Source: Legionella gresilensis (GTDB taxonomy: Bacteria; Pseudomonadota; Gammaproteobacteria; Legionellales; Legionellaceae). Taken from it: a DNA stretch of 64,000 bases. The notes beneath the pieces were generated by a model, which did not search any database, had not been told where the DNA came from, and saw nothing but the letters and a program-made list of their open reading frames with translations. Shown here one piece after another: positions 16,513 to 26,064 of the stretch (position 1 is the stretch's first letter; each line of letters opens with the position of its first letter). The DNA lies in assembly GCF_900639865.1 (NCBI RefSeq), contig NZ_CAAAHX010000007.1:124001-188000 (forward strand), written 5' to 3'. Made by a program: the position numbers and the translations under genes.

Positions 16513-18324
16513 GTGGTTAAGAAATTAATAATTCTTTCTTTATACTTAGTAATCGTTACCGTCAATGCCAAGCCCTTTATAGATAAAGAAGTGTTAAGAG
16601 CGATACAAGCAGTGCATTTAGAGCAGCAAGGCATTTACCAATCATTACTTATCTTTTTTAAATCAGACTCTAAAAAAAAATTCTTTGTTAAAGTTATGGA
16701 AAAAGATCCAAGCCTTTTACTGACACCGCTTGATTTTATGCCAGTAGTGGTCGTGACTTTTTTACCTACAGATAAAACTTATAAGAAAATGACCTCTTTT
16801 CCTGGTGTGCTCTATATCGCTCTTAATAAACCAGCTGCTGAAAAGGTGGAAATTAGTCCACATTCTATTAAACCAAAAGTGCCTTTTCGGTATCCTGGTA
16901 TCGATTTATGGTGGGAGCATGGATTTATTGGCCATAAAGGTGTATTAGGCTTAATAGATTCAGGAATTGCCTATGATCATCCAGCATTTTTAACCAAAAA
17001 AATTATTATTAACAAAACACCTGCTTCTCACTATATTGATTATCCTTTTGGTGTGCGTACAGCTCATGGTACTGGCGTCGCTTGTATTTATGCAGGGTTG
17101 CCACTTGAAAACACGCAATATTTACGCGGCGTTGCCTATGAAACGCCTGTCATTTTATCTACTTTAGCAGGTGAAGGGACAGCCCATATGCATAATTTTG
17201 GGCTTACTTATTCTAGTTTAAATTGGCTTTTATCTTCTCCATATCGGCCTACAATTATTAATTATAGCTTTGGTAATGGTAATGTCACGTGTCCTTCTTG
17301 TCCTGATTGGAGTGGTTTAAGTAAAGTTGTTGATTATATTATTAATCAGAAAAAAATATTATGGGTGACTTCGGCTGGCAATAATAGTTATATTAAGCAA
17401 AAAAAGAAGCCGCCCTTTGTTTCGACTATGACAGTCCCTGCTGAAAGCTATAATGCCTTGACTGTCGCTAATATGAATATGTATAGCAATAGTGATGCAA
17501 CGAATCGCAAATTTGATAGGCAAAGTCATGCTATTTATTATACTAGTAGTCGTGGTCCTACCCTTATCGGGCGAAAAAAGCCGGATATTGCCGCACCTGG
17601 TAATGATACCTGGACGTGTGCGCCTAGTCCTAAAAAATATCAATTAAATTACCTAAAATCGATGCATTATAAAAATGGTTATCGTTATATGGGAGGTACA
17701 AGCTCAGCAGCACCTCACGTTGGCGGGGCAGTGCTTTTATTAAATGATGCTGGTATTACCAGCCCTATAGCTATTAAAGCCTTATTAATTAACAGCGCAG
17801 ATACTTGGACGGATAGCAATAAGCCAGGCCCTGATGATCCTAATTTTCCTTACAAAGGTGGTCATCGGCAAATTATCGGCTCTGAATGGAATCCAACGTA
17901 TGGTTGGGGCTATATGAATTTGCAAACAGCGTTTTATCAGCGAAATTTTATTATTGAAGATAATTTATCACCTAAAAAACCTGCTAGAGAATATCGCATA
18001 AAAATGCGTTATCAAGATAAGGTTACTTTAGTGCATGAACGGCGAGTGGGATTCAATAAAAAGGGTCGTTTATGGCGATTAAGTCATTTAATCTTAGAAA
18101 TTTTAGATGCTTCGAATGGCAAGTTGCTTGCGAAAGATGATAGCTCAATTGATAATGTTCACCAAGTATCGCTTTGTAATGCTCTTAATTTAAGTCGTTG
18201 CTTTAAGATTGCACCTAGAGAAGTGATAGTAAGAGTTAGCCTAAAAAGCTCAAGCATTGATGGTAGTTCTATAGAGCCCTTTGCCTTAGCATTGCCTACC
18301 AATATAAATAAAGTAAGAATTTAG
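16513..18324 (+). CDS. Secreted subtilisin-like serine protease (family S8)
   Basis: The 603-residue product opens with a signal peptide (KLIILSLYLVIVTVNA). It has the S8 triad: Asp in LIDSGIAYDHP (~Asp149), His in AHGTGVA (~His185) and Ser in GGTSSAAPHVGG (~Ser397), with the oxyanion Asn in SAGNNSY. Residues 20-125 look like an inhibitory propeptide. After the catalytic domain a ~120-residue beta-rich tail may aid export or binding. The start is a GTG with only a modest SD (AAGGCAGTAAGC). The oxygenase gene follows after 11 bp, so both are probably on one transcript. Confidence 0.9.
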   Translation: MVKKLIILSLYLVIVTVNAKPFIDKEVLRAIQAVHLEQQGIYQSLLIFFKSDSKKKFFVKVMEKDPSLLLTPLDFMPVVVVTFLPTDKTYKKMTSFPGVLYIALNKPAAEKVEISPHSIKPKVPFRYPGIDLWWEHGFIGHKGVLGLIDSGIAYDHPAFLTKKIIINKTPASHYIDYPFGVRTAHGTGVACIYAGLPLENTQYLRGVAYETPVILSTLAGEGTAHMHNFGLTYSSLNWLLSSPYRPTIINYSFGNGNVTCPSCPDWSGLSKVVDYIINQKKILWVTSAGNNSYIKQKKKPPFVSTMTVPAESYNALTVANMNMYSNSDATNRKFDRQSHAIYYTSSRGPTLIGRKKPDIAAPGNDTWTCAPSPKKYQLNYLKSMHYKNGYRYMGGTSSAAPHVGGAVLLLNDAGITSPIAIKALLINSADTWTDSNKPGPDDPNFPYKGGHRQIIGSEWNPTYGWGYMNLQTAFYQRNFIIEDNLSPKKPAREYRIKMRYQDKVTLVHERRVGFNKKGRLWRLSHLILEILDASNGKLLAKDDSSIDNVHQVSLCNALNLSRCFKIAPREVIVRVSLKSSSIDGSSIEPFALALPTNINKVRI

Positions 18325-18335
18325 GGAGAAATAGT

Positions 18336-19277
18336 ATGGAACTTGATATTATTACTTATGAAGAATTACTAGATCCCTCCTTCAATGCAAAGCAAATAGA
18401 AAAACCCCTTTTAAATAAGGGAATTTTAGGCGTCAGTCACATTCCTCAGTTTGAACTTAAATATAAAAAGTATATTAATGTAGCTAGGCTGTTTTCGCAG
18501 CTAAATGAATCTATTAAAAAACAATACGCGCCTAATTTAGATTCTGACTCAACAGGAGGTTACGAGATAGGAGTTGAATGGTTTAAGAATGAAGATGGAG
18601 AATGGCAAGTTGACGCACAAAAAGCATCTTACTATGCCTGTGTTCCTGATAACCCCTTAAATATATGGCCAACTGAAATTAACTTAAAAAAAGCTTATCT
18701 TGAATTAGGTGAATTAATCTTTGCGATAGGAAAGAAGTTATTAACCAAACTTGGCTTAAATGAGGAAATCGACTTAAATCACGATTTGCTACGAGGCTTT
18801 GGCAGAATGCTACATTATCAAAGGCCAACAGATTTGTCTGAGAAAAAAGATAATTGGTGCGGCGCACATTATGACCATGGTTTATTTACAGGCTTAACGC
18901 CCGCTTCTTATTTTAAAGACAATGAAGAAGTTGAAGAACCAAAAGAAGCAGGTTTATATATTCTTCCCCACAATAGTCAACATTTTGAGAAGGTAGAAAT
19001 ACCGCATCAAGACATTTTGCTATTTCAAGTAGGCGAATTTGCCCAACTTCTTTCCCATGACCGCTTTACAGCAACGAAACATATGGTGAAACGAGCACCT
19101 GCAGGAATCGAGCGTTTTACCTATGCTTTGTTTTTTTCACCTGCTGAAAAGATGTCAATTAAGTCAGCTTCTTTATTAACAAAAGATTTAAGATACAGTG
19201 AGAATCAAACAGCTGAAGGTTATCTGCAATATAAAGATTGGGATAACGCTTCTCTTAAACTTTATCAAGCGACTTGA
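18336..19277 (+). CDS. Fe(II)/2-oxoglutarate-dependent oxygenase (isopenicillin N synthase-like)
   Basis: The 313-residue protein has the double-stranded beta-helix signature of the IPNS-like dioxygenases: the HxD iron motif in GAHYDHG (~His178, Asp180), a distal His in TKHMVKR (~His249) and an Arg 11 residues later (~Arg260) placed to bind 2-oxoglutarate. The N-terminal part (GVSHIPQFE ... SIKKQYAP) matches the N-terminal domain of the same family. Substrates range from amino acids to antibiotics and hormones and cannot be guessed here. It lies 11 bp behind the S8 protease with an SD (GGGAGAAATAGT), which suggests cotranscription but no obvious shared pathway. Confidence 0.85.
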   Translation: MELDIITYEELLDPSFNAKQIEKPLLNKGILGVSHIPQFELKYKKYINVARLFSQLNESIKKQYAPNLDSDSTGGYEIGVEWFKNEDGEWQVDAQKASYYACVPDNPLNIWPTEINLKKAYLELGELIFAIGKKLLTKLGLNEEIDLNHDLLRGFGRMLHYQRPTDLSEKKDNWCGAHYDHGLFTGLTPASYFKDNEEVEEPKEAGLYILPHNSQHFEKVEIPHQDILLFQVGEFAQLLSHDRFTATKHMVKRAPAGIERFTYALFFSPAEKMSIKSASLLTKDLRYSENQTAEGYLQYKDWDNASLKLYQAT

Positions 19278-19297
19278 AAAGATTCCGTAAGAGATTT

Positions 19298-20533
19298 CTA
19301 ATTTTGATTAATATAAATATGAGAATGAGTGTAAAACCACATAAGTGCTGCAGATAAAAGTAAAAGTATTCCTCCTATTAAAATTAAGCCGAAAGTACCC
19401 ATAATGGGTAAAAGATTAGCGCTAAGGCCTGTTATAGCCCATGCCATAGCCATTAACGCACCTGAAAGTCCCATAACCCAACCTTGAGCAGATTTATCAA
19501 CACTGTCTGAGAATGAGGTTAAAAGAGCAGTATAGGCAATCATATCAAATGCACTGATGGGTAGGGCCAAAAGCCAAATTTCCCATTCCTTTGTGCTAAA
19601 TACGGTTAATAAAAGACCAATTCCAACGATAAAAAGACAAATAATGGCAATAGTATTAACTTTCCAAATACGCAGCATTAAACGCATGCCCAGGGTTAAA
19701 GAAATAACAAAGCACAAACCAATAAAGGCATTAAATGCACCTAATTGCCAATTTGAATAGTTAAAATTCGTATTTAATAACACTAAAATAAATTGAAAAT
19801 AAATACTAAATCCTAATTGCATCAATAAGAAAATGATCATGAGCCAGCGAACGCTTTTATGCTTAAGTCCTTCAATGAAGATATAAATAGGGCGCAATAA
19901 GTTCAGAGGTTTTTGATTAGAATTTATATAAGTTTCTTGAAAGCCATAGTAAATCCAAATCGCTGCAATTAAGGCTAATGTTGCAGAAATAAAGAAAGGT
20001 GTAGAGAAATTAAAATAAGAAGATAGTGAATTATCAGAAAATACCCCTCCAATTAAAGGCCCAGCAACATTAGCAACACTAAGTGCCAAGGTCATAATAC
20101 TCATATTAGTGGCTTTATTATCTGCTGTACTAATATCCGCAATGGCTGCTTGCGCAATAGGTTGGCTGCCCGCCATTAAGCCTGAAAAAGCACGTCCTAA
20201 CATTAGTAAAAAAATACTAGTAAATAAAACACTTAATCCCATCAACAAAAAGCTTATAAAAAGGCCTAACATACAAATTAAAATGACCTTTTTTCTACCC
20301 CAATTATCTGATAAATCACCCATAAAAGAGGCACCAAAAAACATACAGAAAGGATAAAGCATATAGCCTAATCCTAAATAAAAATGGCGCATATTAATCG
20401 ATAAATGAGAAGAAAATACGGAATTAGGATCCGTAAACATTGCGGTCATGATGGGATACACTAACCCAAATCCCATGCCGTCGACCACAATGGCTAACAA
20501 GCAAGGTAGGATTGTATAGTTAGTATTTTTCAT
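19298..20533 (-). CDS. Major facilitator superfamily transporter (drug-efflux-like)
   Basis: The 411-residue protein has about 12 hydrophobic segments and the loop 2-3 motif GDLSDNWGRKKVI of the TetA-like drug:H+ antiporters. GRAFSGLMAGSQPIAQAAIAD fits helices 4 and 5 of this group. It should sit in the inner membrane and exchange a small molecule against protons. The substrate is unknown. It is a distant paralogue of the MFS gene at 53363-54646. It converges with the oxygenase gene with a 20-bp gap. Confidence 0.88.
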   Translation of the reverse strand: MKNTNYTILPCLLAIVVDGMGFGLVYPIMTAMFTDPNSVFSSHLSINMRHFYLGLGYMLYPFCMFFGASFMGDLSDNWGRKKVILICMLGLFISFLLMGLSVLFTSIFLLMLGRAFSGLMAGSQPIAQAAIADISTADNKATNMSIMTLALSVANVAGPLIGGVFSDNSLSSYFNFSTPFFISATLALIAAIWIYYGFQETYINSNQKPLNLLRPIYIFIEGLKHKSVRWLMIIFLLMQLGFSIYFQFILVLLNTNFNYSNWQLGAFNAFIGLCFVISLTLGMRLMLRIWKVNTIAIICLFIVGIGLLLTVFSTKEWEIWLLALPISAFDMIAYTALLTSFSDSVDKSAQGWVMGLSGALMAMAWAITGLSANLLPIMGTFGLILIGGILLLLSAALMWFYTHSHIYINQN

Positions 20534-20659
20534 AGCTATCCATCTTGAGATCCCTTTGCTAAATTATAGACTTTTTTGCTAGCAAGCTTTAATCGCTAAT
20601 AAATTAATAAATATTTATTTATAATTAATTAAATTTTTGAATAAAGTTATAGGAAAAAG

Positions 20660-21142
20660 ATGATTGGCAAGTTAACTAAAAGTGCTCAAAGCGTCCAAAA
20701 TGTTTTAATTAATAAAGGATTGTCATCTAGAGTTGTTGAGCTTTCTGAGTCTACAAGAACAGCAGAAGAGGCGGCAAGCACAATAGGTTGTACAGTTGCT
20801 CAGATTGTAAAATCGCTTATTTTTAAAACAAAAGTAACAGAACGTCCTGTTTTGGTATTAGCTTCTGGGTCAAATCGCGTGAATGAGAAAATTATTAGTA
20901 CATATATAGGTGAAAAAATAACGCGTGCAGGGCCTGAGTATGTACGAGATAAAACGGGCTTTGCAATAGGCGGGGTTCCGCCTATTGGACATAAACAGCC
21001 CATTGATTTAATTTTTATTGATAAAGATTTACTTAATTATGAAGAATTATGGGCTGCTGCTGGAACGCCGAATGCTGTTTTTAATTTAACAGGTAAAAAT
21101 CTTTGTGAATTAACAGGTGGTATTATTCTCACAATTAGCTGA
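20660..21142 (+). CDS. YbaK/EbsC-family aminoacyl-tRNA deacylase
   Basis: The 160-residue protein matches the YbaK/ProX-like editing domain. It has TVAQIVKSLIFK with the conserved Lys, the glycine-rich AIGGVPPIGH loop, IDLIFIDKDLL and the end AGTPNAVFNLT. Family members free-standingly hydrolyse mischarged tRNAs (Cys-tRNAPro, Ala-tRNAPro or similar) in the cytosol. Which mischarged tRNA it edits is not clear. The gene is a single unit with an SD (TAGGAAAAAG) before the ATG. Confidence 0.88.
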   Translation: MIGKLTKSAQSVQNVLINKGLSSRVVELSESTRTAEEAASTIGCTVAQIVKSLIFKTKVTERPVLVLASGSNRVNEKIISTYIGEKITRAGPEYVRDKTGFAIGGVPPIGHKQPIDLIFIDKDLLNYEELWAAAGTPNAVFNLTGKNLCELTGGIILTIS

Positions 21143-21192
21143 GTATCATGCTGTTATAAGAAAAAATAGCTCTTTTTTTATGATATAAATTA

Positions 21193-21426
21193 CTAATTAT
21201 CTAATAAATAAGACTTGTAGATTACATTCCTATTCATCATTTTATTATCCTGCTCTTCCTTTTTTGTTTCATTCTTAGGTGGATAAAGAATCTGCTCAGG
21301 TAGATTATTTTCATCTTGTCCTGTTTGCGTGGTAAAAGAAGCCTTTAACTCTCCTTCTTTGAAGGTAGCAAGGAACAATTTATATGTTTTAGCAGTGAAT
21401 GTATGCTGACCGTCAAAGCGTTTCAT
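21193..21426 (-). CDS. Small hypothetical protein, 77 aa (doubtful)
   Basis: This frame encodes a hydrophilic peptide with a charged second half (PPKNETKKEEQDNK). There is no clear SD before the ATG and no recognised domain. The composition resembles the disordered tail of the effector-like proteins nearby, so it may be the remnant of a longer gene. It could also be a chance frame. Confidence 0.35.
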   Translation of the reverse strand: MKRFDGQHTFTAKTYKLFLATFKEGELKASFTTQTGQDENNLPEQILYPPKNETKKEEQDNKMMNRNVIYKSYLLDN

Positions 21427-21599
21427 AAACTCAGTTTCATGTTTAATGGCAAAATGAGCTAGTTACATCAAATGGATTAAATTAATGTAGTAACTACAGC
21501 TTAGCACATTACCAATTAATATTTAAATTTATTATACAGCTAAAAGCGAGTCACTAAATTGAATTTCTTACTCTAATTTGTGTCCATGAAATAATCATA

Positions 21600-21629
21600 T
21601 TGATTAAATATTAATCAATATGGTATAAT
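21600..21629 (+). promoter_or_regulatory. Sigma-70-type promoter with overlapping palindrome
   Basis: TTGATT (21600-21605), an 18-bp spacer and an extended -10 TGGTATAAT (TATAAT at 21624-21629). The near-palindrome TGATTAAATATTAATCA covers the -35 and spacer and could be an operator. Transcription would begin near 21636, which argues for the ATG at 21666 as the start of the gene. Confidence 0.6.
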
Positions 21630-21665
21630 AACTTATTGTTAATGATTAGATGTATAGGTTTAAAT

Positions 21666-22844
21666 ATGCTTACTAAAGACGAAATCCATGCTATGGCACA
21701 AAAGGTAGATGATACCTTATCGATCTATAAGAAAAAAGATAAGGTTAGTGACAACGAATTTCAGAAACTTAGAGCATTTCTAAAACAATTTCCTCCTCAA
21801 GAAATTATAGAATGTACTAATTTAGATATAGACATCTTAAGAGCTATTCATCAAAAATTAAGAGAATCACAGATAGATGATGCCTTATTGCTTTATAAGA
21901 AAGAAGATAAGATTAGTGAAAATGAATTTCAGAAACTTAAAGCATTTCTAAAGCAATTTCCTACTCAAGAAATTATAGAATGTACTAATTTAGATATAGA
22001 CATCTTAAGAGCTATTCATCAAAAATTAAGAGAATCACAGATAGATGATGCCTTAATGCTTTATAAGAAAGAAGATAAGATCAGTGAAAATGAATTTCAG
22101 AAACTTAAAACATTTCTAAAACAATTTCCTCCTCAAGAAATTATAGAATGTACTAATTTAGATATAAACATCTTAAGAGCTATTCATCAAAAATTGGAAG
22201 AACCAAAGAAGGTTGATAATTCTTCGGCTGCAGCTAAAACACAAATCACCCAACCAGTGGTTACTGAGGAAAAGAAACAAGAAGCCAAAGAGGAAATTTT
22301 CTCTTCAGTAATAGATCTACCAGAATTTTTTACAAGACCAGAGTTTAAAGATGAAATTTTTGCTTCAATGCAGTTTAGTGACGATTTTAGTGAATGCAAT
22401 TTAATAAAAGATTTAGGCGTAGTCGAACCGAAGCAAAATCCCACGAGTGGAGAGGAATCCACTAAAAAACGATTTTTAGAAGAAGTTAAAGTAGTTGAAG
22501 TAATTGATGAAAGACCAAAGAAGGTTGCAAAACCGAGTGAAACTAGTTCATACACGAAGCAAGGTAATTTAAGCTTTTTTCCTAGTAGTGCAAGCCAAAA
22601 GAATGCGGTGCTAAGTTCTGCGAAAAACAAACCTATTACTTCTAATGAAGTTATCGACTTAGATGCGATAGATGAGAATTCATTAGAAGCTCTCATAGGA
22701 ATATCGAGTACCCCATATAATCCATCCTTTTTAGGAAGAAATCCTATCAATTCCTCTGAAGCACTAAAAAAATATAGTTTAGATGAAGATAAATATATGT
22801 CATTGGATGAATTATTGAGTCAGTGTGAATATAAAACACTTTAG
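21666..22844 (+). CDS. Effector-like protein with three 56-residue tandem repeats
   Basis: I chose the ATG at 21666 because the upstream ATG at 21642 lies almost on the expected transcription start. The 392-residue product carries three tandem 56-residue repeats (bases 21708-22211). Each contains YKKxDKxSxNEFQKL, FLKQFPxQEIIECTN and LDIxILRAIHQKL. Units 2 and 3 are almost identical in DNA, so the expansion is recent. The rest is a hydrophilic, Ser/Lys/Glu-rich region with a KKRFLEE segment. There are no signal peptide or membrane segments. The family is not recognised. Soluble repeats plus a disordered acidic tail (DEDKYMSLDELL) fit a secreted effector, which is inference. Confidence 0.75.
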   Translation: MLTKDEIHAMAQKVDDTLSIYKKKDKVSDNEFQKLRAFLKQFPPQEIIECTNLDIDILRAIHQKLRESQIDDALLLYKKEDKISENEFQKLKAFLKQFPTQEIIECTNLDIDILRAIHQKLRESQIDDALMLYKKEDKISENEFQKLKTFLKQFPPQEIIECTNLDINILRAIHQKLEEPKKVDNSSAAAKTQITQPVVTEEKKQEAKEEIFSSVIDLPEFFTRPEFKDEIFASMQFSDDFSECNLIKDLGVVEPKQNPTSGEESTKKRFLEEVKVVEVIDERPKKVAKPSETSSYTKQGNLSFFPSSASQKNAVLSSAKNKPITSNEVIDLDAIDENSLEALIGISSTPYNPSFLGRNPINSSEALKKYSLDEDKYMSLDELLSQCEYKTL

Positions 22845-22986
22845 AGCTTGCAGTAAAACTGCCAAATTAGGGAAATAAGTGGATTTATTAGCAATTTTCA
22901 ATAATTGTCTGAAATTAAAGTTAAATTGATTTAATCAAATAAAAGGGAACAATTACAAAATTTTTCGAATTGCAGTTTGCTAACAA

Positions 22987-23580
22987 CTATACATTAAGCT
23001 GTTTTAAAATCCGCGCAACTTTCTCAAGTCTTTCTTTTCTATCGCCCCAAAGCTCTATAAAGTAAGGCGCTTTCTTGACAGGCATGACCTGATACTTTTG
23101 CTCAAAATAAATTTGTTTAAAAAAATTATCAACTTCAGCTCGATAGGATACGTCAATAGGGCGAATCCCATCATCTTCAATGTCAACTAAGTGCTTGTCA
23201 TTAATTGAAATAAAGATTAAAAGATCAATATATTTCAGGGCCTCCCGAGTTGGAGCAATGAGGCTTTCTATAAATTTCATATCCAGATCAGTTTGTTTAT
23301 ATTTTTCGGTGTACAAGGAATAGGCGATATAGTCTATTGGACAACGGTCGAAGATAACATTGCAGGAAGCATTCTGATATTGCTTAACCCGACTTAAATT
23401 ATAATAAAATTGTATTCCGTTACAAAAGCGTGTTGAATCCTTACCAAATTTAATATTGTAGTTATCCCGTAAAGCACGATATGGCTCTGTTTCTAGTTGA
23501 TAATTAGGATGAGCGTCTATAAAATCTTGCACAAACGTGCTTTTACCTAATGAATGGGATCCTGATACAGCAATACGCAT
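22987..23580 (-). CDS. P-loop nucleotide kinase/ATPase (AAA_28-like)
   Basis: The 197-residue protein has a Walker A at its very N-terminus (GSHSLGKS, residues 7-14). A DRCPIDYIAY segment (~residues 95-104) resembles the substrate-contacting region of deoxynucleoside or shikimate-type small kinases. LLIFISI is a likely Walker B-like strand. A late FIELWGDRKERLE is typical of the NadR/AAA_28 P-loop group. It probably phosphorylates a small metabolite in the cytosol; the substrate is unknown. The gene stands alone. Confidence 0.75.
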   Translation of the reverse strand: MRIAVSGSHSLGKSTFVQDFIDAHPNYQLETEPYRALRDNYNIKFGKDSTRFCNGIQFYYNLSRVKQYQNASCNVIFDRCPIDYIAYSLYTEKYKQTDLDMKFIESLIAPTREALKYIDLLIFISINDKHLVDIEDDGIRPIDVSYRAEVDNFFKQIYFEQKYQVMPVKKAPYFIELWGDRKERLEKVARILKQLNV

Positions 23581-23742
23581 AATCTCTCATTCGCTAGTGG
23601 CCTGATTTTAAGTATAGCAAGCTTGAGCTAATGTCATATCTTGCCTCTTAAGACACTTAGTAACCTATCTTCATTTGATTTGCTTAAAATCTGGATTAAG
23701 CTTTAGTATGCTTAACATAAGTAAGTCATTTTAATTGTATTT

Positions 23743-24732
23743 ATGCAAACTAAAATTACTGTTAGACCTTATCAAGAAGTTGATGCGCCAGCGTTAGCTG
23801 CCATCTATTATAACACTATTCATCAAGTAAATAGTCGGGATTATTCGCCTGAGCAAATTAATGCCTGGGCACCGGTTTCTTCTCTACAAGCTGAGCGCTG
23901 GAACCCTAAATGGAAAAGAATAGTTCCTTTGGTTGCAATTTTACATGATAAAATTGTTGGTTTTGCTGAATTCGAAGCTACTGGTCATATAGATTGTTTT
24001 TATGTGCATCATAGCTATCAAGGACACGGCGCTGGTAAAGCGTTAATGCGTGAAATTGAGAATAAAGCCAAACAAGAGCAAATTCCGCGCCTGTATGCGG
24101 AGGTAAGCATTACAGCGAAACCTTTTTTTGAAAAGTGTGGATTTGTAGTTGTTAAAGAACAACAAGTCCTGATTCGTGGTTATGAGTTAACGAATTATAA
24201 AATGGAAAAACGATTAAATTCTGATCAAGTCATCATCAAAGAACTTCATGATGAAAGTATACCTGATATAGTACAAGCATTTAATAAATCTAATTGGACT
24301 TTAAAATCGCCTTTGCTATTTAAACAATATTTGCAAGAGCAACAACAACAAAAACGTCTGATTTGGCTTGCCTATTATGGTGATTATTTTGCAGGTTACA
24401 TTACCTTAAAATGGCAATCTAATTATCCTTTCTTCCAAGAAAATCAAATGCCTGAGATTATGGATTTAAATGTATTACCTAAGTTTAGACAATTAGGAAT
24501 TGGCTCTTTGCTTTTAAATAAGGCAGAGAAAGAGTGTATGGTAAGAAGTAGCTATATTGGTATCGGCGTTGGCCTTTATGCTGACTATGGCGCTGCGCAG
24601 CAATTGTATATTAAGCGAGGCTATTTACCAGATGGCCGTGGCATTACTTGTAATTATAAAGCCGCTGTAGCGGGTGAGAGTTATCCCATTGATGATGACT
24701 TAATTCTTTGGTTAACCAAAAAACTAAGGTGA
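23743..24732 (+). CDS. Tandem-GNAT protein (two acetyltransferase domains)
   Basis: The 329-residue protein contains two GNAT folds. The first (residues ~1-150) has the acetyl-CoA loop HSYQGHGAGKALM. The second (~165-329) has LPKFRQLGIGSLLLNKAE, followed by GVGLYADYGAAQQLYIKRGY. Both loops keep the Q/RxxGxG pattern, so both may bind acetyl-CoA. Substrates are unknown, with small amines or peptides possible. Its stop overlaps the end of the converging PNPOx gene by 9 bp. Confidence 0.85.
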   Translation: MQTKITVRPYQEVDAPALAAIYYNTIHQVNSRDYSPEQINAWAPVSSLQAERWNPKWKRIVPLVAILHDKIVGFAEFEATGHIDCFYVHHSYQGHGAGKALMREIENKAKQEQIPRLYAEVSITAKPFFEKCGFVVVKEQQVLIRGYELTNYKMEKRLNSDQVIIKELHDESIPDIVQAFNKSNWTLKSPLLFKQYLQEQQQQKRLIWLAYYGDYFAGYITLKWQSNYPFFQENQMPEIMDLNVLPKFRQLGIGSLLLNKAEKECMVRSSYIGIGVGLYADYGAAQQLYIKRGYLPDGRGITCNYKAAVAGESYPIDDDLILWLTKKLR

Positions 24733-25305
24733 AATGCGTATTTTTTGCCAAGTATCATGATGTTTTTGATAGGCAAAAACATCAGATAATTCATCAGTTC
24801 GATAACTGTAAAATAAAACATGATTGAATAGAAGTTTAAAACCACAGTAGAAAGGGCTCATGGGGATCGGTGTTTTATTATATTGTTGTTCAAGCTTTCT
24901 CCTTTTTTCTTCTAACAAGGTTTTACTGGCAATAGGTTGTCCAGAAGTTGGCGCATAACTATGAAAACGAATTTGAGCAAAAGGGGAATACATTTGCCAG
25001 TAATGTTGATTTTCTTTAAGAGATAAGGCCTCAATAGGGCCTTTAAGAATAACTTCACGTTGAAATAGTTCAAACCAAAAAACGATACAAGCAAAGGGGT
25101 TCTCACTAAGTTCCATAACTTTTTTAGTTGGTTTCTGAGTAAAAAACAAAAGGCTCTGTTCAGTAATCTCACGAATAGCAACGACACGCCCGTGAGGGTT
25201 AGCTTTTTTATCAGCAGTACAAAGAACTGCTTGTTGCGGATTAGGTGCGCCAGCTTGTTGTTCTTCTTCTAACCAAAGGTGTAGTAATTTAATTGGGTGG
25301 GACAT
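24724..25305 (-). CDS. Pyridoxamine 5'-phosphate oxidase family protein (PdxH-like)
   Basis: The 193-residue protein aligns by eye with PdxH. It has the FMN-binding start NPHGRVVAIREI, LLFFTQKPTKKVMEL, then FWFELFQREVILKG, a polar Q/S-rich segment SYAPTSGQPIAS and PMSPFYCGFKL. PdxH makes pyridoxal 5'-phosphate from pyridoxine or pyridoxamine phosphate with FMN and O2. The last helix diverges: the usual R-x-HDR end reads RTDELSD. The protein may therefore be a paralogue with another substrate, so I give no gene symbol. Confidence 0.78.
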   Translation of the reverse strand: MSHPIKLLHLWLEEEQQAGAPNPQQAVLCTADKKANPHGRVVAIREITEQSLLFFTQKPTKKVMELSENPFACIVFWFELFQREVILKGPIEALSLKENQHYWQMYSPFAQIRFHSYAPTSGQPIASKTLLEEKRRKLEQQYNKTPIPMSPFYCGFKLLFNHVLFYSYRTDELSDVFAYQKHHDTWQKIRISP

Positions 25306-25340
25306 AATGCGTATGTAAGTTCCATTTAAAATAAATTATT

Positions 25341-25838
25341 TTACTTATAAAGAAGAGCCATAAAAATAAGATCTTCATAAATCCCATCGACAAAGACTCC
25401 TTTTTTATGAATGCCTTCAATTTCAAAGCCAAATTTTTTATAAAGAGAAAGGGCAGTTTGATTATGTTCACGGACTGTTAATTCAATACGCGTTAATCCC
25501 TTTTTTTGTGCTTTGTCTAAGGCTGTTTTTATTAATTGGCTGCCAATTCCCATGCGTCGATAGGGAGCTAAAATACCGATGCCTAATACGCCTCGATGGG
25601 CAAAAATCGGCCTATCTAAACTAGTAATATCACACCAACCAATAATTTTTCCCTCTGCAATTGCTAATACATGCGGCCAACTTTCGTTAATATTTTTTGC
25701 AACAAAATCTATCGTAGTCTCAATAGGTGGGCCTTCTAAAAAAGCTAAATATTTACGTTCCCGAGCAACACTGTCAACTGCTAACCAGAAGTCGTTGATA
25801 TGTTCTTTTTGAATAGAAATGATCTGATAATCTATCAT
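25341..25838 (-). CDS. GNAT acetyltransferase (RimI/PhnO-like)
   Basis: A single GNAT domain of 165 residues. The acetyl-CoA loop reads YRRMGIGSQLIKTAL, followed by the Asn-bearing HNQTALSLYKKFGF of the motif B helix. It resembles N-acetyltransferases that modify small amines or protein N-termini. The target is unknown. It lies 35 bp upstream of the PNPOx gene on the same strand, and the two may be transcribed together. Confidence 0.85.
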   Translation of the reverse strand: MIDYQIISIQKEHINDFWLAVDSVARERKYLAFLEGPPIETTIDFVAKNINESWPHVLAIAEGKIIGWCDITSLDRPIFAHRGVLGIGILAPYRRMGIGSQLIKTALDKAQKKGLTRIELTVREHNQTALSLYKKFGFEIEGIHKKGVFVDGIYEDLIFMALLYK

Positions 25839-26013
25839 GTAAAACCTTTTCTTGCGCCCATCATCTTACATTAATATAACAGTCTTAAAGAATAATGGAT
25901 AACTGTATTAACTGACATTCTTGCGTAGAGAAATCTATTCTGCAAGATAAAGCAGCTTTGAAAAGTAAGTTAGACACAGGCTAGCCCAACATATTAATAT
26001 TTAATTAGTTTGT

Positions 26014-26019
26014 TATAAT
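26014..26019 (+). promoter_or_regulatory. Extended -10 box upstream of a small gene
   Basis: TGTTATAAT gives an extended -10 (TGnTATAAT) 46 bp before the ATG at 26065. No good -35 is visible. Confidence 0.4.
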
Positions 26020-26064
26020 CCTGTTCAAATTTATTCTATTGTCCTATTAAAGGAAATCAAAATT

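Noticed and set aside
22187-22750. 187-codon frame opposite the repeat protein
   Set aside because: It lies wholly inside the well-supported gene on the other strand and is Ser/Leu-rich without a start signal, so it is an antisense shadow.
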